From NCBI GenBank assembly GCA_025504975.1, contig JANUWI010000008.1, positions 806,001 to 870,000 on the forward strand: a DNA stretch of 64,000 nucleotides, in the 5' to 3' direction. The notes beneath the pieces were generated by a model. The model worked only from the letters and a program-made list of their open reading frames with translations. It did no database searches and was not told the origin of the DNA. Source of the DNA: Plenodomus lindquistii (lineage: Eukaryota > Ascomycota > Dothideomycetes > Pleosporales > Leptosphaeriaceae). Each line of letters opens with the position of its first letter. Within the stretch, counting starts at the first letter, position 1. The position numbers and the translations under genes were made by a program. This document shows, in pieces, positions 33,714 to 44,948 of the stretch.

Positions 33714-36596
33714 ATGGCCACCAGATCCAACTTTAGGCGGGCGGCGCCCCAGGGCAAGGCGTCCGTTGTTGCATCGCTGCGCAGCACACAGCTGGTGGAC
33801 GAGTCCAAGGCCATTCTGCCCGCAGGTGCGTCGTCGTTCGCGTGGCATCGTTCTACGCGGCTCCATGTGTGTGTGTGCATGCAAGGCTGACCGTCAACAG
33901 AGCTGATCAATACGATTCTGGACTACCTGCCCGTCGCCGACATCTTTACCTTTGCGCGCACCTCGAGACGCATGCAAGAGATGGTCTATGATGACACGCG
34001 ATGGATCCAACGGCTAAAGAGCATGGGCTGCTGGAACGACATCGAGGCGAAGCAGAGATTCGAACAGGCGATGCGTAGGAAACTCGAGGCGCAGAGAGCC
34101 GAGGAAGCACAGCGAACAGGAGTGATACCTGTTGGGCCTCCCGACGGGCTGCCGCCTGGAGTCGACGATGCACGCAAGACTAGCATGACGCTTTTCGACG
34201 CCACCATAGAGGAAGAGCTGCTGCGAAAATCTACGGACCAGGCTGCGAGACCTAGAGCGACCACGTTGGACAAGGGGTTCAACGACATGACTTTGTCACC
34301 ATCGGGGACATTGGCACCCTCGAATCCACACGCAATGAGCCCTCAAGATGCCGTCAAGGTCCTCACCAAAGTACGCTCGATCCGCGGGATGGCGCGACAG
34401 GAATACGGCAAGATTTACGGCGCATTGGCCCCATTTTACTTTGACTTGGAGAGATCACGAAGCCACACGGATCCTATCCTCTTCAGGACATATCGTGATC
34501 CCGAACAGCAGGCCCAGATGCTGGCACAGCTCAAAGTCTTTGCCAAGAGTGACTATGCACAGGGTTGGAATATGCGCGAGGAAAAATTGGAGACCATGAC
34601 AGGCATCTTCGAAAACGCCGTCCTTCGAGAGTTCGAGCAAGGTTGTGCAGAAAAGGATTACGACGGTCGCATGAAGCGGTTCGCCACTGTACTAGTGGCC
34701 CTCAACGGAGGTGCAGCATGTCTCGATTCCTTCATCCACAACCATCCGTTGATGCTTGAGAAAGAGAAATTGGGGAATCCCACGGCCTGTCTACGGCCAG
34801 AGAATGTCAACCAGCTATCCTTGGAACCGTCACGTGACTTCTTCCGAGGGCTAGCAACCGCGCTCAATGAAGAAGCGAAGATCATTGACCGTGTGTTCCC
34901 TCCCTCGGTTGACGTGTTGCAAGTCTTCCTCGAACGTGTTGCAGATGACGTCATTGCAGAGTACATCACTTCGTTGTTTGACGAAGCACACGACATTAGT
35001 ATTGAAGTGTACCTTAAGGCAGTAGCTGGCGTTTTCGAACAGGCGCTGCAATTGGCAATATCTCTGCAGCCTGCCAAAGGTACCAGGCCCGACTTCCGTC
35101 AAGAGGCGATACGCATCGTGTCTCGTTGCTTTGAACAGCACGTGGATCTGTATCTACAGGAGGAGCTGGACTTCTTCAAGCGGAAGACCACGTCTGAGGT
35201 CGATGCATGGGAAAAGAGGCTTTCGGAAGAGGAGCAAAGCACTGAAACTTTTTACATGGCCAATGTCAACCGGAAAGCAGTCAAACAAGATTTCCTCTCG
35301 TCCTTCAAGAAAGTGGTGATGATGCCTGTAAATGTGCTTCCCACTATTGGTGGATCTAGTACAGGAAGGCCTTCGAATCGAGCGAGCGTTGTCAACGGTA
35401 GCAGCACTTTGGAGCCGGGTTCAAGAAGTGGTACTCCCATTCCGGGCGATATATCCCCTACACCACGACCCGAAGCCCCGACCACGGAACTTGCTGCGAA
35501 AGCGGCCATTATGAACTCTCGATTAGAAGGAATTCGATCACTCTTCAGTATCGAGGTTGCTCTGAACCTGACACACATGGCAAAGTCAAGTTTAGAGCGA
35601 GCTGCACGATTCGTCCGGCTTGGTGGTCAATCGGGTGAAGAAGCTAAGGAGCAATGTGAACAAGTTTTCATTAATCTGGTTCAAATCTTGGGCCAACGCC
35701 ACATGAAGCTGGGCTTCGACAAGGCTGTGACACACTTGGCCGACTACAAGCCTCGAGAAGTAGCCGACCATAGCAAGGATGGCGTGGCGCCATTGGTCGC
35801 TTTTCTCGAACTAGTCAACGTTGGAGACCTGATCCAGCAGATGGTAGAGGTATTCTACCAACAGGAACTTTTGGCAGCCAACCTGACGGATCGTGACGAT
35901 TTCCTCAGTCTTGCGGCGAAGGAGAAGAAGCGCTTCGAATCTATGCTGGACGAACGGGTGGCTGCAGGTCTGAACAAGGGTATTGATGTGCTTATGGACG
36001 AGGTGGAATATCTTTGCGCTACTACACAGGAGCCTTCGGATTTCAATCCTCCCGTAGGAGCTAATGGCCAAGCTCAGGTAATGGACATTGGGCCGAGCCA
36101 CACAGCGACCAAGATTGTCGATGTGGTGTCGTCACACACGAACATGTTGATTGGTAGTACAGACAAGAACGTGCTGGATGTCTTCAACCAGGAGGTTGGT
36201 GTGCGCCTGTTCACTGCAATCTGCAAGCACTTGAAGCGCCAGAGAGTGAGCGTGGACGGCGCCATCAAACTGATTAGGTACGTCTGGTTGCAAGCCGTCA
36301 TGTCTGCGCATCTAACCCATGACAGCGACATGAATGCCTACAACACGTACATAGTGTCACTGCGCAACAAGCCACTGATGCAGTATTTTGCGGCTCTGCG
36401 TGAGTTGTCGCAGATTTACTTGATAGATGCAAAAGAGGCAAAGGAAATCGCGACCATTATTGCCGACACGGATCGATACCACGGCATTTTCAGAGCGGAA
36501 GAAGTGTACGAGTACGCAGAGAGAAGAGCGGATTGGTACCAGATCAAAAGCGCAGTCGAGAAGCAGATGTACGGTGTTGGCTGTCTGGTCATGTAG
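33714..36596 (+). CDS. RCY1: recyclin-1, F-box and Sec10-like protein
   Basis: Exons 33714-33825, 33901-36277 and 36326-36596 (introns 75 and 48 nt) give 919 residues. The 48-nt intron keeps frame and has no stop; removal restores KLISDMNAYNTYIVSL. An F-box is at about residues 36-78 (LPAELINTILDYLPVADIFTFARTSRRM). From about 120 to the end the protein has the exocyst Sec10-like fold (FGDLERS-type start, GWNMREEKLE, CLDSFIHNHP, MLDERVAAGLNKGIDVLMDEVE). The last four residues are CLVM, a CaaX box, as in yeast Rcy1. Recyclin works with Skp1 in endosome-to-Golgi recycling and near sites of polarised growth. A terminal Met favours farnesyl over geranylgeranyl. Confidence 0.92.
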
Positions 36597-37219
36597 AGAC
36601 GAGCGTAGATTACACAATCATTGCCATGACTAGTGCTGGTGGCTCGGAGGTTCCCCAGCCTCCCCAAGTGCTCCACATCGGCCCGCCCGTCCAAGGAAGT
36701 AGAGTACAGTACAGTACATGCGCCGAGCCGGTGGCCTTGAGACTTGACAGCTTCACTTGACTGGAGTTGACTTGCCCACGCACGCTTCATTCAGCATTGG
36801 CAGACTTGCGCCACCCAGACCCGACCTTTGCACCGCGCACACTCGGAGTCTGCGCAACCCCCGTGCCCACACTTGCACACCAAACCCCCCGCGCGTGCTA
36901 CATTCACCGCCCTCTCTCTCTCGCGCTGGACTGCGCACTGCGGTAACCCTGCGCGCATTGGACCCCGCTACGTCGGCACTCCGGCCTTGGAACGACCGAC
37001 GGCCGCTGGTTGCTGCCGTCTCTGTCTCTCACCTGTCTTGGAGTGCCGCCCGCGTCGGAGCTTGCCAGGCGTCCTGGTGAGAGGCTGCCCACGACGCTCC
37101 TTCTGCCGCTGCCTGGCAGACCCCCTCCCAGACGCCTGCCGCATCCACGGCATACCGACCGCGGCCAGTCCTCGCGCCCGTGAGCCCGTGAGCCCGTGCT
37201 CTGAGCTGCAAGCGCAACC
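36597..37219. promoter_or_regulatory. intergenic: promoter of the SWIB gene
   Basis: Holds the recyclin 3' UTR and a C-rich promoter with a short GTACA tandem at about 36706-36719. The long GC-driven frames on both strands do not match a family. Confidence 0.4.
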
Positions 37220-38245
37220 ATGGCGGGTGAGGACCAGTGCAAGCCCTAGACCCGAATCTACACATGCTGATGACAGGAACCAGCCTCATTGCCCAGCGAC
37301 GTCGAAGCCAAGTACTCTGCCATCATCGACGAGATCCTCCGCATCAGCGACATCAACACAATCTCGGCCAAACGCATACGGAAGGCCCTGCAAGAACGCG
37401 TCGACAGTGACCTCTCGGAACAAAAGGTACCACGGGCTCGAATGCGCCCCGAGTCGCCAACTGACGCTACGAGTAGGACCAGATTACCGCCTTGATTCTC
37501 CGCCGGTTTGACAAGTTCAACGCAGAGCAAAACGGCAGCTCAGAACCCTCGGAACCCTCCGACCCCATACCCTCGGTCGAAAACGGCACAAAAGCCTCAA
37601 ACGGCGATACCTCAGACCACTCCACCCTGAAGCGATCGCCAGGAGACGACTCTGCCCTCTCAGAACTCGACGATGCACCGCGTCCCAATAAGAAGGTCAA
37701 GAAGAGTAGGGCAGTCGCCGAGGATGACGACGCGGCTTTTGCAGCAAGACTACAGGCGGAAGAAAATGCGCGCCTTCGGTCCACCCGTGGCGGAAACACA
37801 AAGCGGAGAGCCGCGCCCAAGAAAGCAGAAAAGAAGACCAAGAAGAAGAGCGCGACGCGAGTCAAGGACGAGGACGACAGCAATGCCAACTCCGACAGTG
37901 GTGCGGAGAAAAAGAGCCCAAGTCGAAAGGGTGGTTTCCACGTAAGTTACTCGAATCTGCCATTCTCCATGCACATACGCCTCACTGACACGATGCGTAT
38001 AGAAACCAATGGCCCTCTCGCCCGCCCTCTCAGAACTCCTCGGCGAAACCCAACTCTCGCGGCCCCAAACTGTCAAGAAGATATGGGAATATGTCAAGCA
38101 ACGCGACCTGCAAGATCCAGCGGACAAGCGCCAGATCCGGTGCGACGATGCGATGCGAGCCGTATTCAAGCAGGACCGTGTGCACATGTTTACCATGAAC
38201 AAGATCTTGAATCAGAATCTTTATGCAGTGGAAGAAACAGTCTAG
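37220..38245 (+). CDS. DEK_C and SWIB/MDM2 domain protein (Uaf30/Tri1-like)
   Basis: Exons 37220-37226, 37284-37426, 37477-37941 and 38003-38245 (introns 57, 50, 61 nt) give 285 residues. The first coding exon is only 7 nt. An N-terminal DEK_C-like helical domain (AKYSAIIDEILRISDINTIS ... RIRKALQERVD, about 9-60) is followed by a charged disordered region with Lys-rich runs, then a SWIB domain (about 208-283: LSELLGETQLSRPQTVKKIWEY ... RQIRCDDAMRAVF ... MFTMNKILNQ). The architecture matches yeast Tri1 and the rDNA upstream-activating-factor subunit Uaf30, chromatin-associated nuclear proteins. I cannot tell the two apart from sequence alone. Confidence 0.88.
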
Positions 38246-38786
38246 AAGATTGTTCATTCGGGCGGCGAAGATCAGGTGGAAAGGGCAGAGCCACGTGCGA
38301 ACGATTGGCGCAAGATTGCAGAGGACTGTATGCCACTGGGCTGCAGTCCGTAACAGAAACGGGGCGTACATCAACATGGCACATCATGGATTTCGGTCAG
38401 CACGCTTCGTAGCTCTCGTATAGGGTCAGATACGGGCTGAACATAACGGCAAACAAGTCACGCATCAGTAATGGTCTGAAAAGCCTCCTGACTGAGTAGT
38501 GGATGAGCTCATTACAGAGAGGTCAAAATAATCAAACATTCTTCACGACTCGTCCGTGTACATGCTCGGACACAACCACAAGGACACAACTGTAGCTGCA
38601 TCGCCGTAATGATTCAAGTACGCTATTTTAATATCAATTAAGCAGCCGCGTACATGTATCTCCATAGGTTTCAACCCGAACGCAATCATGTAACGACTAG
38701 GTATCCAAAGGTCAGCCCCCAACACCGTGATATCCGAAAGAAAGTCATCGCCCAAGGCCCAGCCCCTCGATCCCTCGTGGGAGGAC
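38246..38786. other. convergent 3' region
   Basis: Between the SWIB gene and the securin candidate, which face each other. AT-richer than its surroundings. Two 3' UTRs are expected; no coding signal is seen. Confidence 0.45.
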
Positions 38787-40250
38787 CTAAAAGCCCTCGG
38801 GCAACTGGAACTGAAAGTCCTCTAGCTCATCTTCTAGCGGCTCGCCTGATAGCTGACTGCCGAAATTGTTACTCCACGCTTCATCCTCTTCATCGTCCGA
38901 GCGCGAAAGGATCATCAACTCCAAACTGCGTTCGACATCTGCTGCGGTACGATAAGATTGCTCCTGCGGTGCTGGTGTGACTAATGCCGCATTGGTCGAT
39001 GTGGAGCTACAGCGAGACATGAGACCCTGAGAACGTCCTGGGGCAGCATTGATACTCGCACTGCGTTCATGTGTTGTTGTACCCGTTGTTGGTCGTCGAG
39101 CCGTGGCGGAGAAAGGAGCAGGTTTGGTCACGTTGGATAGAGGCATGCGCGCTGCTGATCCGATGCGGCCTACACGGCCTTGCGCATAACCAATGGTACT
39201 TTTAGACGCGGTGACGGCCGTGGCTTGACGAGAGGCGTTGGGTTCTGTGAGAGGTCTTGACGCCTTCTTGCTCGCGACTAGGCTGGTGGGAACACGGGAC
39301 TTTGTGGAAGCAGCTGATGTGGTTTGAGAGGAGCTGGTTGCCGATGAGAGAGCAGCAGCCGCACATCGAGCTCTCACGGTTGAGAGGCCGCTCTGCGTCG
39401 TCTTGGGTACAGTCTTGGAGATTGGCTTGGGAGTCTCTTTGGGTTCCACGAGGCCCAGATATCGCCTGGCTTCAGCGTCGTCTTCGGCCATTTGAGCCTC
39501 GAAGACCTTGTCGAACGCTTCGTCACGCTGCTTGCGCTCGCGCTGGTACTCTTCCTCAAACTGGCGCTGTTTTCGGGTCCGACCGTCGTCTTCGATGGGA
39601 TTGGTATATGCCTCCCAGATACCGCGTCGCATTGCCATATCGTCGATCTTGGGGATGGTCCAGTCCTTGGGGAGGTAGTCGCCCATGTCATCTTCGAGGG
39701 GAATCTCCTTGGGCGGCATGTACTCGACCTCTGGTACATCGTCTTCCGACTCATGCTCAAGCTCTGGCTGATGCACCTTGACTTTGGGACGGCGCAAACG
39801 GGGGCTCACTTTCTGCGTCTTTCCTGCAGAGGACAGCGGTGCTGGGGTCTGGAAAGCTCTGGACTTTGCATTGGTCGTCTTCATGCCCAGCGGCGCACGC
39901 GTTCGCGGCCCTGACTATGTCAGCTTTCCATGCTACGCCGTGCCTCGTCCCGCATGGATCGTCGACTCACCCGCTGGAGTGACAAAGGCATTTGCATCCA
40001 GCTTGGTGCCTTTCTGGCTGGTGAAGAGCACGTTCTCGTTGCCTTTGCCATTCGTCTTCAGCACAGACTTGCCCGCCCTGGTCACTGCATTTTCGTCGTT
40101 GAGGGGGATCTTGAAGGGCGTCTTGGGCGCCTTGGCTGCTGGTGTTTTGGCGTTGAGGGCCTTGAGGCCGGCGTTGAGCGACTTGCCCGCACCGCCGGGG
40201 TGCAAATGGCGCACTGCATTCTCCTGGTCGTTGGCGGCGAGTGTAGCCAT
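38787..40250 (-). CDS. securin (Cut2-like) candidate
   Basis: Exons 40250-39971 and 39910-38787 (60-nt intron) give 467 residues, disordered and Ser/Thr/Pro-rich. Features that recall fission yeast Cut2: an N-terminal degenerate KEN (QEN at residues 9-11), a destruction-box-like RAPLGMKTTN at 98-107 formed next to the splice junction, and VEYMPP at about 155-160 next to an acidic stretch, like the EYMPP of Cut2. Securin holds separase inactive until the APC/C destroys it at anaphase. The middle carries a conserved-looking block (YLPKDWTIPKIDDMAMRRGI) and the end is acidic. Securins diverge fast and length varies, so this is a motif-based proposal, not a proof. Divergent from tropomyosin. Confidence 0.5.
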
Positions 40251-40597
40251 TTGGGCGGTCACATGGGTGCAGCGAGTCGTGGAGCGGCGTGGTGGTGGAG
40301 GTCACACGCCGTGTTTACACAGTCGTCGCCGGCCAGTGGCGTCGTTGCTAGGTGCCAAGGCCCAGGGTCCGGCCGGCGTGGTCGTGCTTGCTGGACAAGG
40401 GGTGGGCCCGTGGCCCGTTCGGCAGGCGGTCTGCCCGCATTATCAGCACCAGGCACAGCACAATTCTCCGTCGACAACCACAACCCACTGACTGCACCAC
40501 CTCTTGTCTTCTGCATCCACCGCCTGCTCCTCGCCTGCACGCCCACAGCCCGCCCGCCCTCTCTTCCAGCACCCACTCAGCAACCCCGCCCGCCGCC
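40251..40597. promoter_or_regulatory. divergent promoter of securin candidate and tropomyosin
   Basis: 347 bp between the two start codons. The 3' part is C-rich and resembles a fungal 5' UTR just before the tropomyosin ATG. No TATA box seen. Confidence 0.45.
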
Positions 40598-41311
40598 ATG
40601 GACCAGATCAAGAAGGTGAGTTGGCCCCTACCCCGCCCGTGCCCCTGATGCTGTCTGCCCGGCCTCGCGCTGCATGACAGCTGCAGGGCCGGCGCCCCGT
40701 TGCGGGCACGTGTGGAGGACGGTGTGAGCTAACACGGCATCTCGCAGCGCATGGAAGCTCTCCGCATCGAGGCGGACGAGAGCAGCTCTCGCGCAGAGGA
40801 ACTCAAGGCCAAGCTCAAGCAGCTCGAGTCGGAGACGACACAGAAGGAGCAGGAGATCACATCCCTGACGCACCGAAATCAGGTGCTGGAGGGCGACGTC
40901 GAGAAGCTCGAAGCGCAAGTCAAGACCTTCAAGGACGAAGCCGGTGCAGGCGCTCAGGCCGGGTCCCAGGCCGAGAGCCTCCAGCGCAAGATCCAAGTTC
41001 TCGAGGAAGAAGCTGAGGAGTCGGACAGGACCATCCGCGAGCTCAACGAGAAGTGAGTCTTGCCCAACCACTGCCCCTTGATCTATGACTGCGCAGAGGG
41101 TCCACAGGTCGTGCTCGATAAGGTCCCTCACTTGCTAACGCGGCCCAGGCTCCGCCAAACCGACGTCAAGTCCGGCCACTACGAACGCAAAGTACAAGCC
41201 CTCGAGCAGGACCGTGACCAGTGGGAAAGCAAGTACGAGGAGATGGCCAAGCAGTACCAGGCAACCAAGAAGGAGCTCGACGACTTTGTCAAGGAGATTG
41301 GTAACATCTAA
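40598..41311 (+). CDS. TPM1: tropomyosin
   Basis: Exons 40598-40615, 40748-41052 and 41149-41311 (introns 132 and 96 nt) give 161 residues, the length of fission yeast Cdc8. The first exon encodes only MDQIKK. The whole protein is one continuous coiled coil with clean heptads (RMEALRIEADESSSRAEELK, QEITSLTHRNQVLEGDVEKLE, QALEQDRDQWESKYEEMAK). Tropomyosin binds along formin-made actin cables and the contractile ring and protects them from cofilin. The acidic N-terminus (MDQIKK) is the typical site of N-terminal acetylation, which affects actin binding. Confidence 0.93.
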
Positions 41312-41709
41312 ACTTGACACGGTCTCGAGTCCCAACTGGTCGTTAACTGTATTTAGCCCAACTTTGATGGATCGAGCACATTCGTTGGCAAGCGCAGTCG
41401 GTTTGAGCATCACGACTGCATGGCACAAGACGGGCGTGTCGTGGCCAGTCGACCCGCGGCAGAATCACACATCTTTTACCCCCTGCACATCTAGTTCCTT
41501 TTCCCTTTGGCTGCTTGCTGGTCGGGCAGGCACGCTTTAGATAATCCCTGAGCGAGGCAATACAATGTTGAGCGGTACCCCACTCTACTTTACGCTCAAC
41601 TTGGCTGTGATGCTGTGTCATGTGTGTCCCGGCTACGAGGCAGAAGGTGCAATAGTACCGTCTCCTAAGGCTCTGCAGTATGCTCGATTCAAGATGGGTA
41701 TTATGCAAC
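41312..41709. other. convergent 3' region
   Basis: Tropomyosin and RRP17 stop codons face each other across this stretch. It should hold both 3' UTRs; open frames here look accidental. Confidence 0.45.
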
Positions 41710-42457
41710 TCAGGCTTTACTTTCCCTGGCCTCCCGCTGCTTCTTCTTCTTCGCACCCTGCTTCATCCTCTCTGCCTTGCGCTCCAACTTGGTCTCGTAC
41801 CTGAATTTGACCTTCTTCTTCTTGGGCTTGTCCGACTTTGGCCATGCCTTGGTCCACACCCTCTTCTCTGGCTTCTTCTCGCCTCCGCCATCATCGTCGC
41901 CATGCTTCCTACTGTCTGCGTCCTCGTCGCCTGGCCGCGAGAATCCGGCTTTTGATATCCCGACAGTTTCAATGGTCACCGTGGTGTACTTGTCCTCGTC
42001 GACGTATTCGTCCTCTTGGTTTATCGGTTCAGGTTCTTGGAAGCCCTGGAACTCTTCTTCTTCGTCGTCTCCTGAGCTGTCTTCGCCGCTTATGCCCAGT
42101 CCGCTGATCTCGCCGTTTGCTTGCTTGACGAGTCGATTCACCTCTTCAACGTGTTTCTCAAGGTCTACCTTGCGCTGTTGGCGGAGCTGTTGAGAGTATT
42201 AGTACTGCTTAATCATGCAAGCCCAATCTTCCAGAAGTTTGGGATAGGAACGGCCAGGTGGAAACAGAACTTACCTCTCGTCTGAATCGCAGCTTCTCTT
42301 CCTTTTCGCGCTTGGCAGCTTCTTCCTGTGCGAGCTTTGCGCGCGCGACTTTGCGCTTGTGGAAACCAGTGAGATATTCCTCGCGAGCGGCGGGGTCGAA
42401 CGTGATTACTTCGGGTGTTGTCACGGCCGTCTTGCGCTTTTTCGATGGCGGAGGCAT
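41710..42457 (-). CDS. RRP17: ribosomal RNA-processing protein Rrp17/NOL12
   Basis: Exons 42457-42275 and 42186-41710 (88-nt intron) give 219 residues. The conserved N-terminal block reads FDPAAREEYLTGFHKRKVAR, followed by a charged helix (EEAAKREKEEKLRFRRELRQQRK) that the splice completes, an acidic middle (SSGDDEEEEFQGF) and a very basic end (KKKKVKFRYETKLERKAERM). This is the layout of the NOL12/Rrp17 family, nucleolar 5'-3' exonuclease-associated factors of the 60S subunit and 5.8S/25S rRNA maturation. The N-terminus PPSKKRK is a nuclear signal. Confidence 0.92.
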
Positions 42458-42726
42458 GGTCGTAGCAGTCGTGTCGTGTCGAGTCGTGTTGTGGTGAAAT
42501 GGTGAGCAGAATGCTAGGCGTCGGTACGGAGTCGCTACTGGCGCGGAAGAGGCTGCGGAGTTGGAAAATTGTTGCAAGGGTCCTATGGACCGGGCTTTGC
42601 TAGCCGAGAACCCCAGATGTGTATCGCGACGAGGTACACAGTAGGTAACTCGGAGCCTAAGGAACATGAGTCAACTTGACTTAGTGCCTATGATTGCTTA
42701 TTGTAATTTGCAAAATGAGTTGTCAT

Positions 42727-44058
42727 CTACGACTCTGCTCTCACTCTTCCGCTGACCATGTCAACATCTTCATTCTGTACATGTTCCCCCAAGATCTTTC
42801 GCCTCCAAGGTAGGGACTCCAGGTGCTTCTTCGCTCGATTCGTGATGCACAAGGCGCCATCAACGTCTTGCAGACCAGGCTCCCCAAACATGGCTATCAC
42901 CATGAGACCTAGAAATGAGTGATACATGTCCGGTGGATCCCCCGTTACTTTGCCAAAACCGCCCACCATGTGCTGCGTCTTGTCAAGCAGCCACTTTCTG
43001 ATGGGGTTTGGGTCTATGATATCGAGATGGCCAAGGATCTGCAACGGCGTGCATGTCCAATACGCATAGCATGTGTCTGCTACCTTGTTACAGCGGCCGT
43101 TGAATCCCACCCATTGAAGCTCAAAATGCATATGTGGCCGACCTAGCTTGTTCGACTTGGCTTGTGTCGTCGGATAGGCGCCTAGCTTAACAAAAGTGTG
43201 CGCATCATGACACGTCTCCGATGTGTCGGTCTCATCGTTGAGAGTGTCTGCTCTATCGTCTTCATCTAGCGTGACAGTCTGTCGCGAGACAAGCCAGTGG
43301 AGAGTTTTTGGGACACTGGTGACGCCTCGAATGACGCCATCTGGTTCTTGTGAGGGTGGTAATGGAAGGCGGTCCAGAAATGCGAGAGCAGCAATGGCGC
43401 AGCACGTAAACCCAGCATGTGCTTCCGAGTACGAAGCCTCGGATATTCCTCCGTCATAGGACTCGGCGTCGCGTACACAGGTGACAAAATTGTCCACGTT
43501 GATGTCTGGAACGCCCTCGCAAGGTCCCTCGAGGTTTCCTCGTAAAATCCATCTGATGGCCGTAGCCATGTAGCCAAAGCGTGAGTCATTACCACCGTGC
43601 ACGAAACCGTCGTCGCCCAGAGTCTCTCCAAAGCTGCCCTCGGGCCTCTGCATCTTGACGAGCCATGCCAGAATCTCCCTTCTCTTTACACGTTGGAGAT
43701 TGTCTCCGAGTACGACGAGGGTGAGCAGAGCGAAGAAGGTACCGGGAATGTGAGCTGGGTCCCACTTGTCGTTGAGCTCACTGCTCAAAGGGCCAAAGTT
43801 GGACCCTGGCCATGGACGAAAGCCACCACGAGGTAGTTGACAGGCGTATACCCACTCAATGTGCCCTTGGCGCTCCTCGGGCGACAAAGCAGCATCTAGA
43901 TCACCGAGAATATCGAGGGCAGAGACAGTGAAGAGGGCCAGCAGCATACGGTTGGCATCGTTGCTGGTGTAGAAATGGGGCAGCAGCGTCTTCAGGTTGC
44001 GCCTCCAGTACTTGATGTGGCGCGCATAGTTAAGCCGTGTCTCGAAAGGGCCAGCCAT
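42727..44058 (-). CDS. CDC43: protein geranylgeranyltransferase type I, beta subunit
   Basis: A single exon of 443 residues from the ATG at 44058; the frame is open further upstream but that part is low-complexity and includes a CAG-type repeat. Prenyltransferase repeats of an alpha-alpha barrel are seen: WVYACQLPRGGFRPW, GSFGETLGDDGF, DGGISEASYSEAHAGFTCCAIAAL, GFNGRCNKVADTCYAYW and GGFGKVTGDPPDMYHSFLGL. The zinc ligands Asp and Cys (ADTCY) and His (MYHSF) are present. The enzyme attaches geranylgeranyl to CaaL-type ends of Rho1 and Cdc42 in the cytosol. It needs the shared alpha subunit encoded elsewhere. It is divergent from the RhoGAP gene. Confidence 0.93.
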   Translation of the reverse strand: MAGPFETRLNYARHIKYWRRNLKTLLPHFYTSNDANRMLLALFTVSALDILGDLDAALSPEERQGHIEWVYACQLPRGGFRPWPGSNFGPLSSELNDKWDPAHIPGTFFALLTLVVLGDNLQRVKRREILAWLVKMQRPEGSFGETLGDDGFVHGGNDSRFGYMATAIRWILRGNLEGPCEGVPDINVDNFVTCVRDAESYDGGISEASYSEAHAGFTCCAIAALAFLDRLPLPPSQEPDGVIRGVTSVPKTLHWLVSRQTVTLDEDDRADTLNDETDTSETCHDAHTFVKLGAYPTTQAKSNKLGRPHMHFELQWVGFNGRCNKVADTCYAYWTCTPLQILGHLDIIDPNPIRKWLLDKTQHMVGGFGKVTGDPPDMYHSFLGLMVIAMFGEPGLQDVDGALCITNRAKKHLESLPWRRKILGEHVQNEDVDMVSGRVRAES

Positions 44059-44163
44059 GGTTTGAGTAGGGGACTTAGCAAGGAACCGCGAGCGTGGAGC
44101 CGGGACCCGGTGCCGAGTGAGATTCGCTTGCTGCGAGGCACTGGCGAGGTTTGGCGGGGTTCT

Positions 44164-44217
44164 AGCAGCAGCAGCAATAGGAATAGCAGCAACAGCAGCA
44201 ACAGCAGCAACAGCAGC
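44164..44217. repeat. AGC/AAC trinucleotide repeat
   Basis: Interrupted AGC and AAC units about 110 bp upstream of the CDC43 start codon, probably in its 5' UTR or promoter. Confidence 0.75.
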
Positions 44218-44408
44218 GGCAGAGCAGGCCAATTTCGCCTGCGTGGAGGAGGGCGACGGCGGGTGACGACACCACAAGGGACCGGGGGTGGGGTCTCTCC
44301 GAGCGGCAGGCGTTTGGATCGGGCCTGACAGCGGACACGGCGAGGCCCACTGCACGCGGTAGAGGGAGCAGGTGAGGGTTAGTTGTCTAGGTATGCACAG
44401 GTTGAGGG

Positions 44409-44428
44409 TGCAGTGCAGTGCAGTGCAG
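44409..44428. repeat. TGCAG pentanucleotide repeat
   Basis: Four tandem TGCAG-type units in the CDC43/RhoGAP intergenic region. Confidence 0.75.
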
Positions 44429-44866
44429 TACCGGTACTATCTACTCACCTAATACTGCAACGCATGTACTGTACATCTCTACTGTGTAGTCTACCTAGTA
44501 GCGGTACTGGCACGGCTGCCCTGCAGGGCCTGGCGCCGGCGCGCGGCCACTCTGGCTCTGGCGGACGGGGATATTTATATCCTGTCGCCAACTAACACAG
44601 ACCGGGCGGGCAAGGCTTGCTTAGGCGCTCCCTGTCACGTCCAAACGGCGGGCAGGGGTCAGTGAGACGTTCAGCTGGCTCTGCACCACGCACCACGCAC
44701 GAGGCCAAAGGCGCTGCCCAAGCACTGCATCTTCACTGTGCACACTGCACCCCTCTTCTTCTCGACAAACTGCGCGCCTGCCTCGACCTCCCTCGACGCT
44801 CATTCTCTCCACGCCCCGCCGCTGCCTGAGTGCACCCACCTCCGTATTCCCCAGACGAGCCCAGAC

Positions 44867-44892
44867 CACGCCCACGCCCACGCCCACGTCCA
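44867..44892. repeat. CACGCC hexanucleotide repeat
   Basis: Tandem CACGCC copies, degenerate on the right, about 60 bp before the RhoGAP-gene start codon, likely in its 5' UTR. Confidence 0.75.
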
Positions 44893-44948
44893 CTCCCACT
44901 CTGCCTGCAGCGCGCCCTCTCTGCACTCACCCACCCACTGCCGCAGCC

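Larger units (their letters stand above)
44059..44948. promoter_or_regulatory. divergent region between CDC43 and the F-BAR RhoGAP gene
   Basis: 890 bp with several simple repeats, listed separately, and a weak TATA-like ATATTTATAT at about 44571-44580. Contains promoters and 5' UTRs of both genes. The C-rich run before 44949 looks like the RhoGAP-gene 5' UTR. Confidence 0.45.

Noticed and set aside
44058..44355. 99-codon N-terminal extension of CDC43
   Set aside because: Low-complexity Ala/Ser sequence from an AGC/AAC repeat; the family starts near MAGPFETRLNYARHIKYW.
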